64,000 nt of DNA from a marine actinobacterium MedAcidi-G3. Its GTDB lineage: Bacteria > Actinomycetota > Acidimicrobiia > Acidimicrobiales > Poriferisodalaceae. Position numbers and translations under genes: made by a program. The notes below the pieces were generated by a model. It was not told the DNA's origin, made no database searches, and saw nothing but the letters and a program-made list of their open reading frames with translations. The stretch spans positions 1 through 64,000 of the forward strand of contig JUEP01000010.1 in the NCBI GenBank assembly GCA_000817105.1, written 5' to 3'. Shown one piece after another: positions 1-8,730 of this stretch (position 1 is the first letter of the stretch; every line of letters starts with the position of its first letter).

Positions 1-1080
1 GGTCATCGAAATGAACACATCTGGGTCGAACGCTGCGATGGTCGTGACCTCGTTAGTCAGCGTTGGTGCTGCTGGGTCGTGACGCACTGGCAGGTATTCG
101 GCTACTACATCCGGGTTTTGCTCGGCGTATGCTTCGAAGCCCATTTCATAGGCAAGACCGAAGTCGTTGTCCATAACAAGACCTGCAACCTTTACAGGAA
201 GATCATCAGCGAGATTCACCTTGATCCAAGTTCCCCAAAGAACAGCTTCAGTCGAGTATGACATCTGGTAGCTGGTGGTCCATGGGTGAAGCTCTGGGTC
301 ACCCCAAGCCGGATGGCCTGAAAGGTAGAACGGGTGAGGAATGCATTCTTCGTTGATCTTGTCATATACCGCGAGGCCGTTTGGTGAACCAAGACCTTGG
401 AGCAAGTGAACGTTTGCAGATTCGATAAGTTCATCTACATACTCAATGGTTTGAGCAGCGACATAGCCATCATCTTTAATGATGAATTCAATGTCACGAC
501 CACTCAACACATCAAGCGAGTCAACGTAGTCGAACCAGATTTGCATACCAAGGCTCAAGTTGCCGTATGCGGCAAGGTTGCCTGACTGCACGGTCGTTTG
601 ACCGAAACGAATCTGGTCATCAGTAAGACCAGCTTTATTGTCCCAGTCTGCTGGACATGCGTTGAGATCAACTTCCATGCCTTCTGGGCCGATTAGGTGG
701 TTGTCGGAGTTAACTCCCCACTCACCGGCGTCCATCTTTGCGGTGATCATTGCGATGATGGCGTCACGGTTGCAATCAGCTTCCGCGAAGATGCCTTCAA
801 CCGTCGAACGATCTTGTGGACAATCGCTAGCTTCTTCTGCTGCGTCGCCTGCATCATCACTATCGCCGGAAACAGCTTTTTCAACTGCGTCCTGGCTCAA
901 TGTTCCGCCAGTATCTTCTTCTTCTTCGCTGTGGTCATCACCATGATCTTCAGCAGTGGCACTAGCGCTTTCGCTAGAACTACTCGAAGAGTCATCGTCG
1001 TCGCTGCTACCGCAAGCTGCCGCCACCATGGCGGCGAACAGAACTGCGAGCAGACGCAATAGATTGCGTCGAATCTCCAT
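1..1080 (-). CDS. ABC transporter substrate-binding lipoprotein (branched-chain amino acid type), 3'-truncated by window edge
   Basis: The reading frame opens at an ATG at 1080 and runs off the left edge, so about 360 residues are visible and the C-terminus is missing. The N-terminus has Arg residues, a hydrophobic core and a lipobox-like AAC (residues 20-22), so a lipoprotein exported and anchored by Cys22 is expected. Next comes a very acidic, Ser-rich linker (about residues 23-60, with runs of Asp, Ser and Glu). The following part has the layout of type I periplasmic binding proteins (Peripla_BP_6, Leu/Ile/Val-binding like), including LTDDQIRFGQT near 135 and a long alternating alpha/beta region. 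Its likely role is capture of an amino acid, amide or similar solute for an ABC importer, but the permease and ATPase genes are not in view. The ligand cannot be told from sequence. Confidence 0.85.
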   Translation of the reverse strand, partial: MEIRRNLLRLLAVLFAAMVAAACGSSDDDDSSSSSSESASATAEDHGDDHSEEEEDTGGTLSQDAVEKAVSGDSDDAGDAAEEASDCPQDRSTVEGIFAEADCNRDAIIAMITAKMDAGEWGVNSDNHLIGPEGMEVDLNACPADWDNKAGLTDDQIRFGQTTVQSGNLAAYGNLSLGMQIWFDYVDSLDVLSGRDIEFIIKDDGYVAAQTIEYVDELIESANVHLLQGLGSPNGLAVYDKINEECIPHPFYLSGHPAWGDPELHPWTTSYQMSYSTEAVLWGTWIKVNLADDLPVKVAGLVMDNDFGLAYEMGFEAYAEQNPDVVAEYLPVRHDPAAPTLTNEVTTIAAFDPDVFISMT

Positions 1081-1241
1081 CTGGAGCCCCCTCTATGTTA
1101 TGTAAGTATTTCAACTAAACGTTCGTCTAGTCGACTGGCAGCACGCTAGGCGTCTCAAAGCACAAACACTAATTTTGTCGCCGTTTATGGCCGACTTGTC
1201 ACATAATCGCAAAGGAGACGAGAAACCGATAATTTGGCGGA
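1081..1241. promoter_or_regulatory. Divergent intergenic region between binding lipoprotein and LLM oxidoreductase
   Basis: This 161-base gap separates two genes pointing away from each other, so it must hold promoters for both. The side near the lipoprotein gene has a purine-rich, GGGGGCTCC-type ribosome-binding region just upstream of its ATG when read on the minus strand. I could not assign a convincing -35/-10 pair by eye. Confidence 0.4.
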
Positions 1242-2159
1242 ATGGATTGGGGAGTGCATCTACCGCATCTGGGTCGCGACGTCAGCAGAAGTTCATTAAT
1301 GAATTTCGCTCAAAGGGCAGACGAATTAGGAGTCCATTCGGGTTGGGTAAGCGATCATGTTTGTTGGCCAGCAAGTTTCGATTCGAAATATCCATATAGC
1401 AGCGACGGGTCGTTCCCTGCACCTTCCGGCCTTGGATGGCTTGACCCTATTGGAACTCTCTTATTCGTGGCGGGCTGTACCGAGAACCTTCGGCTCGGGT
1501 TCACAGTTCTGATTCTTCCTTATCGGCAGCCTGTTGCTACCGCAAAGCAGTTGGCCACAATTGACGTCGTGTCTGAGGGCCGTTTGATCTTGGGGGTCGG
1601 GGTGGGATGGATGCGAGAGGAAGCAGAAGTACTTGGTATGCCGTGGGACAACCGAGGCAAACGGTCAGACGAACAACTTGAAATTTTCGAAACCCTCTTT
1701 AATGACGAGACACCTTCTTATAGCGGCGATTTTTATTCATTTCCTGAAGTCCGATTCGAACCGAAGCCTGTCCAAAAGCCTGTTCCGGTATGGGTCGGTG
1801 GAAATAGCAAGGCAGCCTTTCGCCGGACTGCTCGCTTTGGTCACGCGTTTCATGCAGCCTTTGAACCTCTCGCCACCGTCAAAGATGAGTGGCGTCAAAT
1901 TCGCGAAGAGTGTGAAGCGATCGGAAGGGAACCCGAGAGTCTTGATCTTTCACTTCGGATGTTTCTCGACCCTGATGAGACGATGGAGCCATTCAAATCC
2001 ATTGCAGGCTCTCCAGACCAGATGGTGGACACCATCAGTCAGGTGCAAGAAATCGGTGTCAGCCATATCTTGGTTGACCCAGTGGCCCGCGGAGGAGTTG
2101 AAGGTCGACTTGAAGCTTTGAGTGAATTTATGACCAACATCGCTCCTCAGATCAGTTAA
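1242..2159 (+). CDS. LLM class flavin/F420-dependent oxidoreductase
   Basis: A 305-residue luciferase-like monooxygenase fold protein, probably using coenzyme F420 or FMN to oxidise or reduce an unknown small molecule in the cytosol. Family signs are the N-terminal MDWGVHLPHLG strand, the SDHVCWP segment near residue 38, LRLGFTVLILPYRQP near 85, and the diagnostic LGVGVGWMREEAEVLG near 120 followed by RGKRSDEQLEIF. The length fits the TIGR03619-like group of actinobacterial F420 enzymes. The ATG at 1242 gives the family's usual N-terminus. It is followed after 8 bases by the S4-domain gene. A second member of the family lies at 33605-34465 and the tail of a probable third at the right edge. 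Substrate unknown. Confidence 0.88.
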   Translation: MDWGVHLPHLGRDVSRSSLMNFAQRADELGVHSGWVSDHVCWPASFDSKYPYSSDGSFPAPSGLGWLDPIGTLLFVAGCTENLRLGFTVLILPYRQPVATAKQLATIDVVSEGRLILGVGVGWMREEAEVLGMPWDNRGKRSDEQLEIFETLFNDETPSYSGDFYSFPEVRFEPKPVQKPVPVWVGGNSKAAFRRTARFGHAFHAAFEPLATVKDEWRQIREECEAIGREPESLDLSLRMFLDPDETMEPFKSIAGSPDQMVDTISQVQEIGVSHILVDPVARGGVEGRLEALSEFMTNIAPQIS

Positions 2160-2167
2160 ATCGAAAA

Positions 2168-2545
2168 GTGACCAAAAGTTCATGTCGGATCGATCGGTGG
2201 CTTTGGTCAGTAAGAATATTCCGCACTCGCTCTTTGGCTAAGGAAGCATGTCTTAGGGGCGCTATCCGAGTTAACGATGCAGTTGTAAAGCCGTCTTCAA
2301 ACGTTAAATCAGGTGACCGAGTAACAGTCAAAACGAGCAGTGTTCTTAAAGTCTTGGAAGTTGTTCAAACATTAGAAAAGCGTGTAGGTCCAGCCGTCGC
2401 TCTCGATTACTACCTTGATCACACTCCTGCGCCTACCTGCATCGAACAACCAAACGCTGTGACTCCAGTTGCAAAACGCGAACGAGGATCTGGTCGTCCT
2501 ACCAAACGTGAAAGAAGACAGATAGACAAGTTGAGACGTAGTTAG
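2168..2545 (+). CDS. RNA-binding S4 domain protein (Hsp15-like)
   Basis: A 125-residue basic protein starting at GTG 2168. The S4 RNA-binding fold occupies about residues 6-55: CRIDRWLWSVRIFRTRSLAKEAC, then GAIRVNDAVVKPSSNVKSGDRV, which closely follows the Hsp15/YrfH pattern. The C-terminus is rich in Lys and Arg (KRERGSGRPTKRERRQ), as expected for a protein that binds ribosomal RNA. In E. coli the homolog recognises stalled 50S subunits carrying peptidyl-tRNA; that role here is inferred. It sits 8 bases behind the LLM gene and may share its transcript. Confidence 0.85.
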   Translation: MTKSSCRIDRWLWSVRIFRTRSLAKEACLRGAIRVNDAVVKPSSNVKSGDRVTVKTSSVLKVLEVVQTLEKRVGPAVALDYYLDHTPAPTCIEQPNAVTPVAKRERGSGRPTKRERRQIDKLRRS

Positions 2546-2573
2546 CAACTTTCGAAAGTCCGGGGACGGTACC

Positions 2574-3356
2574 TTGAAGTTGGTGAATCTTCCTCTACCA
2601 GTTGCCCTAGCCCACGCTCGACTAACTATGGAAACCGTTAAGCCTTCCGAAGTCGATAGCCCTGCATCAGCGACCGCAGCTTATGAAGCACAAAATCAAC
2701 TCAGCGATCTGATTGACTCCCCCTCCCTGGGATGGAAAGTAGGGGCCACCAGTGCGGCAAGTCAGGAGAAATTGGGAGTGAAAGCCCCGATCTGCGGGCC
2801 GGTTTTCGAGCGAACGATCTTCCAGTCCGGTGACAAAGTGGACTTGTCTGGCTTCCATCACCAACCAGGGCTGGAATCTGAGTTTGCTTTCACTATTGGC
2901 TTGACGGTTCGACCAGGGGGCCCAGCGATGACTGCGTTAACCGTTAGGGAGATGGTTTCAACAGTCCACGTAGCAATTGAACTGGTGTGTTCCAGGTTTG
3001 AGGAAAACTTCGCAGCTGACCCTGCTCTTTTAGTAGCTGACGGAGCCTTGCATGCTGGCTTGGTCTTAGGACCAGGGTCAGAACCTGACAAGGTTCCAGA
3101 TTTAACTGGTCATCAGCTTCGAACTTTGATTGACGGTAGGGAGATCGCAGTTGGCACTGGGTTTGAAGTCTTAGGAGATCCGTACGAGTCTCTGGCCTGG
3201 TTGTGTAACCATCTCAACAAACGCGGTCTTACTCTTCCTTCTGGAAGTGTTGTTACCACCGGAGCGGCGACGGGGCTACACCCAACTAATTTAAACCAAG
3301 AAGTTGTCACTGACGGTGGGGTTCTCGGCTCAGCAGCTTTGAATCTGTTTGGCTAG
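2574..3356 (+). CDS. 2-keto-4-pentenoate hydratase-like protein (FAH superfamily)
   Basis: A 260-residue protein of the fumarylacetoacetate hydrolase superfamily, closest in form to MhpD/HpaH hydratases, which add water to 2-hydroxy-dienoates in meta-cleavage pathways. The metal-binding Glu-x-Glu appears as E101 and E103 in GLESEFAF; GWKVGATS near 53-60, VHVAIELVCSRFEE near 130-142 and a C-terminal GSVVTTGAATGLHP are typical. The TTG at 2574 has a GGGGA ribosome-binding site about 10 bases upstream; an ATG at 2631 is a possible later start but would remove little of the fold. An MFS carrier follows after 4 bases, which suggests coupling of uptake with breakdown of an organic acid. Exact substrate unknown. 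Confidence 0.8.
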   Translation: MKLVNLPLPVALAHARLTMETVKPSEVDSPASATAAYEAQNQLSDLIDSPSLGWKVGATSAASQEKLGVKAPICGPVFERTIFQSGDKVDLSGFHHQPGLESEFAFTIGLTVRPGGPAMTALTVREMVSTVHVAIELVCSRFEENFAADPALLVADGALHAGLVLGPGSEPDKVPDLTGHQLRTLIDGREIAVGTGFEVLGDPYESLAWLCNHLNKRGLTLPSGSVVTTGAATGLHPTNLNQEVVTDGGVLGSAALNLFG

Positions 3357-3360
3357 TTAG

Positions 3361-4596
3361 GTGGCTCAGGCCACCAAAGCAGAGCCGTTCAGAGGCTGGG
3401 GTCTACTTGGACTCTCGACCTTAGCGATCGCCTTAACTCTTCCGGGTCAAACAATAGGCGTCTCTTCTTTTGCTGATCACTTGACAAGCGACTTAGCCAT
3501 AAGCGCCACTTCTTTATCGACCGCTTACTTGATAGGCACTATCTCAGGCTCATTAGCCATGCCAGCCATAGGCAGGTGGATCGATCGGACGGGAGTCCGA
3601 AAAACCATGGCCTTAATCACCGTCGCCTTCTGTGTAGCGGTCGCCTATATGGGAACCGTCCGTCACATTTGGATGCTGACTGTCGGTTTTATAGGCATCC
3701 GGATGCTGGGGCAAGGCGCCTTGAGTTTGGTCGGGCAGACAAGCATCGCTCTCTGGTTCGATCAGAAGCGGGGCCTCGCTTTTGGCCTTTCGATGACCGC
3801 ATCAGCGGGTCTCATGTCGCTCGGACCCCTTGCTTTGACTTTGCTAATCGAAAATTTTGGTTGGCGTTGGGCTTGGGTAATTACTGCCATTTGCATTTTT
3901 CTAATCTTGGTGCCGGCGACTTTGCGTTGGATGGAGGATCGACCTGAGTCAATCGGGCAAAGACCCGACGGTCGACCTTTCTCGGCAAGTGCGACCAACA
4001 CATCCGCAGATCACTACACAGTTAAAGAAGCCATATCGACAAACGCATTTTGGGTGCTGACCGGAGTGATGGTCGTATCTTCAGCCTTAATCACGGGAGT
4101 AACTTTCCATCACTTTGCTTTGATGGAAGCGGCTGGGCTGACAACAGCTGAAGCTGCAGCAGTATTTGTTCCTCAGATGGTTGGGACTGTCACCGCAGGT
4201 TTTCTCTGGGCTTGGCTGACCGACCGTGTGTCCGGAAAATTCCTGCTCTTCTCTTGTCAGGCTTCCCTACTTGGTGCTCACCTGAGCTATTCGTGGGTCA
4301 GTCCTGGCCTTGGCGCCGCACTGTATTCCCTATTGCTTGGAGTCAACGGTGGTTCAATCCGCGCGCTTACTTCTGCGTTATATCCCAAATGGTTCGGCAC
4401 TGAGAATATCGGCGCCATTAGGGGCGTAGCAACAGCCTTTGGGGTGGGTGCTTCAGCTATTGGACCCTTAATAGTCGCCCTCGGATTTAGGGCTACAGGC
4501 GATTATGTCACCCTGAATTACTTCTTAGCTCTTGTCCCAGCGCTCGCAATGCTCGCATCATTTGTGATCAAAGCACCTCAAAAGTCAGGTCAATGA
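3361..4596 (+). CDS. MFS transporter
   Basis: A 411-residue polytopic membrane protein with about 12 hydrophobic segments and the MFS loop 2-3 motif in a degenerate form (GRWIDRTGVRKTM, near residues 71-83). A hydrophilic loop (RPDGRPFSASATNTS) near 200-215 divides the two six-helix halves. It starts at GTG 3361, four bases after the hydratase stop, so the two genes are probably one transcript and the carrier may import the acid used by the hydratase, or a precursor of it. The resemblance is to monocarboxylate/organic-acid carriers, but the substrate is not readable from sequence. Confidence 0.85.
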   Translation: MAQATKAEPFRGWGLLGLSTLAIALTLPGQTIGVSSFADHLTSDLAISATSLSTAYLIGTISGSLAMPAIGRWIDRTGVRKTMALITVAFCVAVAYMGTVRHIWMLTVGFIGIRMLGQGALSLVGQTSIALWFDQKRGLAFGLSMTASAGLMSLGPLALTLLIENFGWRWAWVITAICIFLILVPATLRWMEDRPESIGQRPDGRPFSASATNTSADHYTVKEAISTNAFWVLTGVMVVSSALITGVTFHHFALMEAAGLTTAEAAAVFVPQMVGTVTAGFLWAWLTDRVSGKFLLFSCQASLLGAHLSYSWVSPGLGAALYSLLLGVNGGSIRALTSALYPKWFGTENIGAIRGVATAFGVGASAIGPLIVALGFRATGDYVTLNYFLALVPALAMLASFVIKAPQKSGQ

Positions 4597-4636
4597 CCGC
4601 GCTTAATCACAGAGATCTTGGATAGCGTCTCTCGGT

Positions 4637-6574
4637 GTGCTGACTGCTACCGCTCTGAGTAAAGAGCAAGGCTCCAGACAGTTGTTCCAAAACGTGAGTC
4701 TGCAGTTGTCGTCGGGGAGGAGAATCGCGCTCGTCGGAAGTAACGGAGTCGGCAAAACCACCTTGATTGAAATTTTGTTAGGGGTGCAAGATCCCGACTC
4801 TGGAACGGTCCACCGACCAGTCGATCTTTCGATCGGATACTTGCCTCAAGATCTCGAAGAGGAACTAGTCGGTTCTGCGGTTCAAGTCACTCTCCAAGGA
4901 GCATCACACATTGTCAGTATCGAAAAACGACTGGCCGAATTACAAGAGGATTTAACAAAAAGCCACGAGGCCGATCAAGGCCAATTATTGGAGGAATACG
5001 GAAATCTCCAAAGTCGTTTTGAGCAGCTGGGCGGCTACGCGATTGAAGCTGAGGCTCAACGCATACTTGCAGGCTTAGGTTTCGATCAAGAACAGATGGA
5101 TCGAGATGCGCGCGAACTTTCCGGTGGTTGGCGAATGCGGGTCGCTCTAGCTCGACTACTTCTTTCTGAACCTGACATTTTAATTCTTGATGAACCGACA
5201 AACCATCTGGACGTTGATTCTGTTGCTTGGCTTGAAGAACAGTTTTCTACCTGGAGTGGTTGTATTCTTTTTGTCAGCCACGATCGCGACTTTATTGATT
5301 GCATAGCAAATCGGGTGATCGAACTTGATGGGTATTCAAGCCACGAATACGTTGGCGGATTTTCTGATTTTGTTGCAGCTCGAGAACTTCGTTTAACTCA
5401 AATGGCAGCATCTGCGGCGCAGCAAAGTCGTAAATTTGCCGAAACAGAAAGATTCATCGAGCGCTTCCGTTACAAAGCGAGCAAAGCCAAGCAAGTTCAA
5501 AGCCGGGTCAAAGCTCTTGAACGGACCGATCGAATTGAGGTCCCAGAAGTCGCAGACCTTAAGGCCAAGTTTGACTTCCCCGAACCGAGGCGATCAGCCA
5601 GGGTCGTGGTTGAATTTGCCGGGGCGACAGCTGCCTACGGTGATCAAATTGTTCTGAGTGACGTCTCATTTGTCATTGAGCGAGGCAGAAAGGTTGCACT
5701 CGTAGGACCAAATGGCGCCGGAAAATCAACTCTATTGAAACTTCTTCTAGACGAACTGGAAGCCACCGAAGGCGTCGCTCGCCTGGGTAACAAAGTTGAT
5801 TATGCAAGCTTTGCCCAACACTTAACCGAAGTTATGGATCTGGGACGCTCAGTCTTACAAGAGTTCAAAGTGTCGATCGGAGATCCAGGGGAACGAAACC
5901 TGAGAACTATTCTCGGGGGATTTGGATTCAGAGGCGAACAGGTCGATCAAAAAGTTGGCGATTTGTCAGGTGGCGAACGTACCCGGTTGGCCCTCGCCAT
6001 AACAATGGCGAACCCAGTCAATCTTTTGATTCTTGACGAACCCACAAATCATCTCGACCTACCAAGCTGCGACCTTTTAGAGGATGCACTTAACGCTTAT
6101 CCGGGGACACTCATTTTGGTTACCCATGACAGGCATCTGATACGCAACGTGGCCGATGCTCTCATCGTCGTTCGAAACGGAACTGCAACCTGGCACGACG
6201 GCGTTAACGAAGATTTGTTGAAATCTCCATCAGAGCCGCGCTCAGCGAAGCCAACGCCTGAATCTTCTGGAAATCGACATAAGGAGGACCGCGAGGCGCG
6301 TAAAGATGAAGCACGGCGCCGAAGCCGTTCAAATGATGCAACCAGGGAACTCCGAAAGGAACGTAATCAGGTAGAACAAGCTTGGGAACAGGCTGAAAAC
6401 AAACTCGCTGAAATACAGGTCCTACTTGCTGATAGTTCCACCTACGACAATCCAGACTTGGTCAAAGAACTGGGCATAAAGCATGACCAACTAAAAGACC
6501 AAGCATCAGAGTTAATGGACCAGTACGAGGCCCTGGTGCGGCGCATTGATCGAAAAGAATCGGACAATAAATAA
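4637..6574 (+). CDS. ABC-F family ATPase (translation factor type)
   Basis: A 645-residue soluble protein with two ATP-binding cassettes and no membrane segments, the layout of ABC-F proteins (Uup, EttA, antibiotic-resistance ABC-F), which act on the ribosomal E site. Cassette 1 has Walker A GSNGVGKT (34-41), signature LSGGWRMR (161-168) and Walker B ILILDEPTNHLD (181-192). Cassette 2 has GPNGAGKST (357-365), LSGGERTRL (442-450) and LLILDEPTNHLD. The charged linker between them (about 250-300) is the P-site tRNA interaction region. The last 110 residues are highly charged and likely coiled coil, as in Uup. It starts at GTG 4637 and ends two bases before the stop of the convergent phosphoesterase. 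Subfamily not decided. Confidence 0.93.
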   Translation: MLTATALSKEQGSRQLFQNVSLQLSSGRRIALVGSNGVGKTTLIEILLGVQDPDSGTVHRPVDLSIGYLPQDLEEELVGSAVQVTLQGASHIVSIEKRLAELQEDLTKSHEADQGQLLEEYGNLQSRFEQLGGYAIEAEAQRILAGLGFDQEQMDRDARELSGGWRMRVALARLLLSEPDILILDEPTNHLDVDSVAWLEEQFSTWSGCILFVSHDRDFIDCIANRVIELDGYSSHEYVGGFSDFVAARELRLTQMAASAAQQSRKFAETERFIERFRYKASKAKQVQSRVKALERTDRIEVPEVADLKAKFDFPEPRRSARVVVEFAGATAAYGDQIVLSDVSFVIERGRKVALVGPNGAGKSTLLKLLLDELEATEGVARLGNKVDYASFAQHLTEVMDLGRSVLQEFKVSIGDPGERNLRTILGGFGFRGEQVDQKVGDLSGGERTRLALAITMANPVNLLILDEPTNHLDLPSCDLLEDALNAYPGTLILVTHDRHLIRNVADALIVVRNGTATWHDGVNEDLLKSPSEPRSAKPTPESSGNRHKEDREARKDEARRRSRSNDATRELRKERNQVEQAWEQAENKLAEIQVLLADSSTYDNPDLVKELGIKHDQLKDQASELMDQYEALVRRIDRKESDNK

Positions 6575-6576
6575 GC

Positions 6577-7314
6577 TCAGACACAACCCTTATCAGGCTC
6601 TATAACCGGCACATGTTCTACTCGAATCTCGTCTCCAAAGGTAACTAGTGCAGCCGTGCCATTACCCGGCATCCCCATGGGAGTTCCTGGGTACCAGGCC
6701 GTCACAGATCCATGGCTGGCGTCTGTAGGAACATGCCAATGACCTAACGCAACATAGTCGGCGTTAGTTGAAGATATTTCCTCAAAGGTGATGGGCGAGG
6801 ACCGGTAAGCATCTTCACTCGAAAGATTGAGATGACCATGGGCTGCTACTACGAACCATTTGGTATCGGGGCGTTTCGGTGGGTTAAGGAGAGGCCTGTA
6901 GCCCGGTTCGTGCTCGGCCATAGCTCTTCCCCATAGCGTTAGGCCCAGTGATCCAAAACGGACTGAAGTCCCCTCGAGACGGTCAAGGAGGAAAATTCCT
7001 GTTTTCTTGACTTCATCGGCACACCTAGTCCACAACGAAGTCATGTCATGGACATCATGATTTCCAGGGATAACTGCAACAGGAACGCCGGCTTCAGCCA
7101 GGATTTCAAGCGACCTCGTGATTGCGATATCTGGTAATCGGGCATGATCAAACAGGTCACCGGCAATAAGTAAAATATCAGCGTTCTCTCTTTTGACAGC
7201 GGCAGCGAGCCCGAGAACGGGGCATTGACACGTATCACTTTGGCCGCAATTGGGCCCTTTGGCATAACCGATGTGAACATCAGAGGTATGCAGCATTCGC
7301 ACCTTTTGGTTCAT
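6577..7314 (-). CDS. Calcineurin-like metallophosphoesterase (SbcD/DNA repair exonuclease type)
   Basis: A 245-residue protein with the full set of metallophosphoesterase motifs: SDVHIG (DxH) near residue 10, LIAGDLFD (GDxxD), VIPGNHDVHD (GNHD), AAHGHLNLS and ALGHWHVP (GHxH). This matches the phosphodiesterase part of SbcD/Mre11. It is much shorter than SbcD (about 400 residues) and lacks the C-terminal capping region, and no SbcC partner lies next to it. The open frame extends upstream to 7476, but that would run into the divergent PPOX gene; the ATG at 7314 gives the normal N-terminus. An unusual Cys cluster (GPNCGQSDTCQCP, about residues 20-32) sits between the first two metal motifs. Role in DNA repair is inferred. 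Confidence 0.8.
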   Translation of the reverse strand: MNQKVRMLHTSDVHIGYAKGPNCGQSDTCQCPVLGLAAAVKRENADILLIAGDLFDHARLPDIAITRSLEILAEAGVPVAVIPGNHDVHDMTSLWTRCADEVKKTGIFLLDRLEGTSVRFGSLGLTLWGRAMAEHEPGYRPLLNPPKRPDTKWFVVAAHGHLNLSSEDAYRSSPITFEEISSTNADYVALGHWHVPTDASHGSVTAWYPGTPMGMPGNGTAALVTFGDEIRVEHVPVIEPDKGCV

Positions 7315-7333
7315 AGATCTAATCTCATCCTCT

Positions 7334-7798
7334 ATGGCCCGAAAGATTGCGACTAACAGAACAGTCGAGCGTGACGAACTCCTCGACTTTATAAGATCAC
7401 GACACAAAGGTGTGCTGTCAACGACTCGAATCAACGGTAGGCCACAAATGTCATTGGTGACTATGGGCTTAGACACTGCGGGCCGAATAGCTATCGCGAC
7501 CTATCCAGAGCGGGTCAAAACAGCTAATGCTCGACGTAACCCAAGCTGCTCACTCTTGGTTATGGGCGACGAGTTCAATAACGAGTGGGTACAGGTCGAC
7601 GGCACTATCCAAGTGCTGGATCTACCCGAGGCTCTGGAACCACTTTGCGACTATTTTCGAGCGATCAGCGGCGAACACCCTGACTGGGCGGAATATCGCG
7701 AAGCGATGACTCAACAGCAAAAATCACTTCTTCGATTCTCTATCTCCTCCTGGAGCCCAATTTCACAGGGCGGATTCCCCCCGCGTCTCGCTGGGTAG
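7334..7798 (+). CDS. PPOX-class F420-type oxidoreductase
   Basis: A 154-residue split beta-barrel protein of the pyridoxamine 5'-phosphate oxidase-like superfamily, in the actinobacterial subgroup that binds F420 or FMN. Typical elements are HKGVLSTTRINGRPQMSLVT near 25-44, GRIAIATYPERVKTANARRNP near 51-71 and VQVDGTIQVLD near 86-97. It diverges from the phosphoesterase gene with only 19 bases between the two ATGs, so their promoters overlap the coding regions. Substrate and exact cofactor unknown. Confidence 0.82.
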   Translation: MARKIATNRTVERDELLDFIRSRHKGVLSTTRINGRPQMSLVTMGLDTAGRIAIATYPERVKTANARRNPSCSLLVMGDEFNNEWVQVDGTIQVLDLPEALEPLCDYFRAISGEHPDWAEYREAMTQQQKSLLRFSISSWSPISQGGFPPRLAG

Positions 7799-7851
7799 TG
7801 TTTACGGATTCGTAACCGCAAGTTTGTTCAAATCACTTCTTAATTAGAGCT

Positions 7852-8697
7852 ATGAGGAATAGGTTCATACCTGTGCGCATCATGTTGACCAACGACGACG
7901 GCATTAACAGCGAGGGCCTTCACGTTCTTGCGAGATCTATGCAACAGCACGGGGATGTGTTCATTGCTGCGCCCGACAGCGAGTATTCCGGGGCAGGTGC
8001 TGCGATCGGCCCTATTCATCTCAGCGAGCCGGAAGTCAGATCAACGAAAATCGATGAAATTAGCACTGCGTGGACGGTGTCTGGACCGCCTGCCTTATGT
8101 GTAATGCTGGCGCGATTAGGTGCATTCGGAGATGTTGATCTCGTCGTTTCAGGTATTAATCCCGGAGCTAATGTCGGCCGTTCGGTATATCACTCTGGAA
8201 CGGTAGGGGCCGCCCTCACTGCGCGACATGCGAACATTCCAAGCCTTGCAGTGAGTCAACATGTTTCGGGCTTTGGTGGCGAAGGGCAAAGCTGGGATGA
8301 CTTGATCCAGAGCCAAAAGTGGGATGTTGCAGCCCAAGTGGCAAGCTCGGTTGTAGAAGGTCTGCTACAAGATGAGATCGGGGATAGCCCAGTCGTGAAC
8401 GTGAATGTCCCAAATCTTGACCTGAGCGACATCAGAGGCTGGAGATTCACAAACCTAGGGGCAGAACCGCCTCGCGAGATCGAAAAGATTGAATTATTAC
8501 CATTAAAAGAAGAGGAAGGAAGCTTCCGGGTTTCGATGACCTGGGGCGGTGAGAATCATCAGCCCCCCGATGTCGACACGGGCGCCGTAATGAACAATGA
8601 GATATCGGTTTCTTACCTCTCCCGAATTGTTGCCCTCACTCCCCCTAAAAGTTCGGGTATTGGCATGGCCCTAAAAGGCCTCCTCGAGACAACTTAA
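7852..8697 (+). CDS. surE: 5'/3'-nucleotidase SurE
   Basis: A 281-residue SurE-family nucleotidase, which removes phosphate from nucleoside 5'- and 3'-monophosphates using a divalent metal. The metal site is seen in MLTNDDGINSEG (Asp-Asp), the Ser in the SEYSGAGAA segment and Asn in VSGINPGANVGRSVYHSGTVGAA. The family normally begins 'MRILLTNDDG', so the GTG at 7873 (reading MRIMLTNDDG) may be the true start rather than the ATG at 7852; neither has a clear ribosome-binding site. It ends 25 bases before the stop of a convergent hydrolase gene. Confidence 0.9.
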   Translation: MRNRFIPVRIMLTNDDGINSEGLHVLARSMQQHGDVFIAAPDSEYSGAGAAIGPIHLSEPEVRSTKIDEISTAWTVSGPPALCVMLARLGAFGDVDLVVSGINPGANVGRSVYHSGTVGAALTARHANIPSLAVSQHVSGFGGEGQSWDDLIQSQKWDVAAQVASSVVEGLLQDEIGDSPVVNVNVPNLDLSDIRGWRFTNLGAEPPREIEKIELLPLKEEEGSFRVSMTWGGENHQPPDVDTGAVMNNEISVSYLSRIVALTPPKSSGIGMALKGLLETT

Positions 8698-8713
8698 GGG
8701 AACTGTGCGGTGG

Positions 8714-8730
8714 GCAGCTCCACTAGCTGC
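8714..8730. terminator. Small hairpin at convergent gene ends
   Basis: GCAGCT and AGCTGC form a 6-bp stem around a 5-base loop between surE and the end of the hydrolase gene. There is no clear run of T on either side, so it is at best a weak bidirectional terminator. Confidence 0.3.

Noticed and set aside
638-1062. Two overlapping plus-strand open frames of about 100-120 residues
   Set aside because: They lie opposite the lipoprotein gene, are low-complexity (Ser/Ala-rich) mirrors of its acidic linker and match no family.
7315-7476. 54-residue N-terminal extension of the phosphoesterase
   Set aside because: It overlaps the divergent PPOX gene and has no match to the family; the ATG at 7314 gives the usual start.
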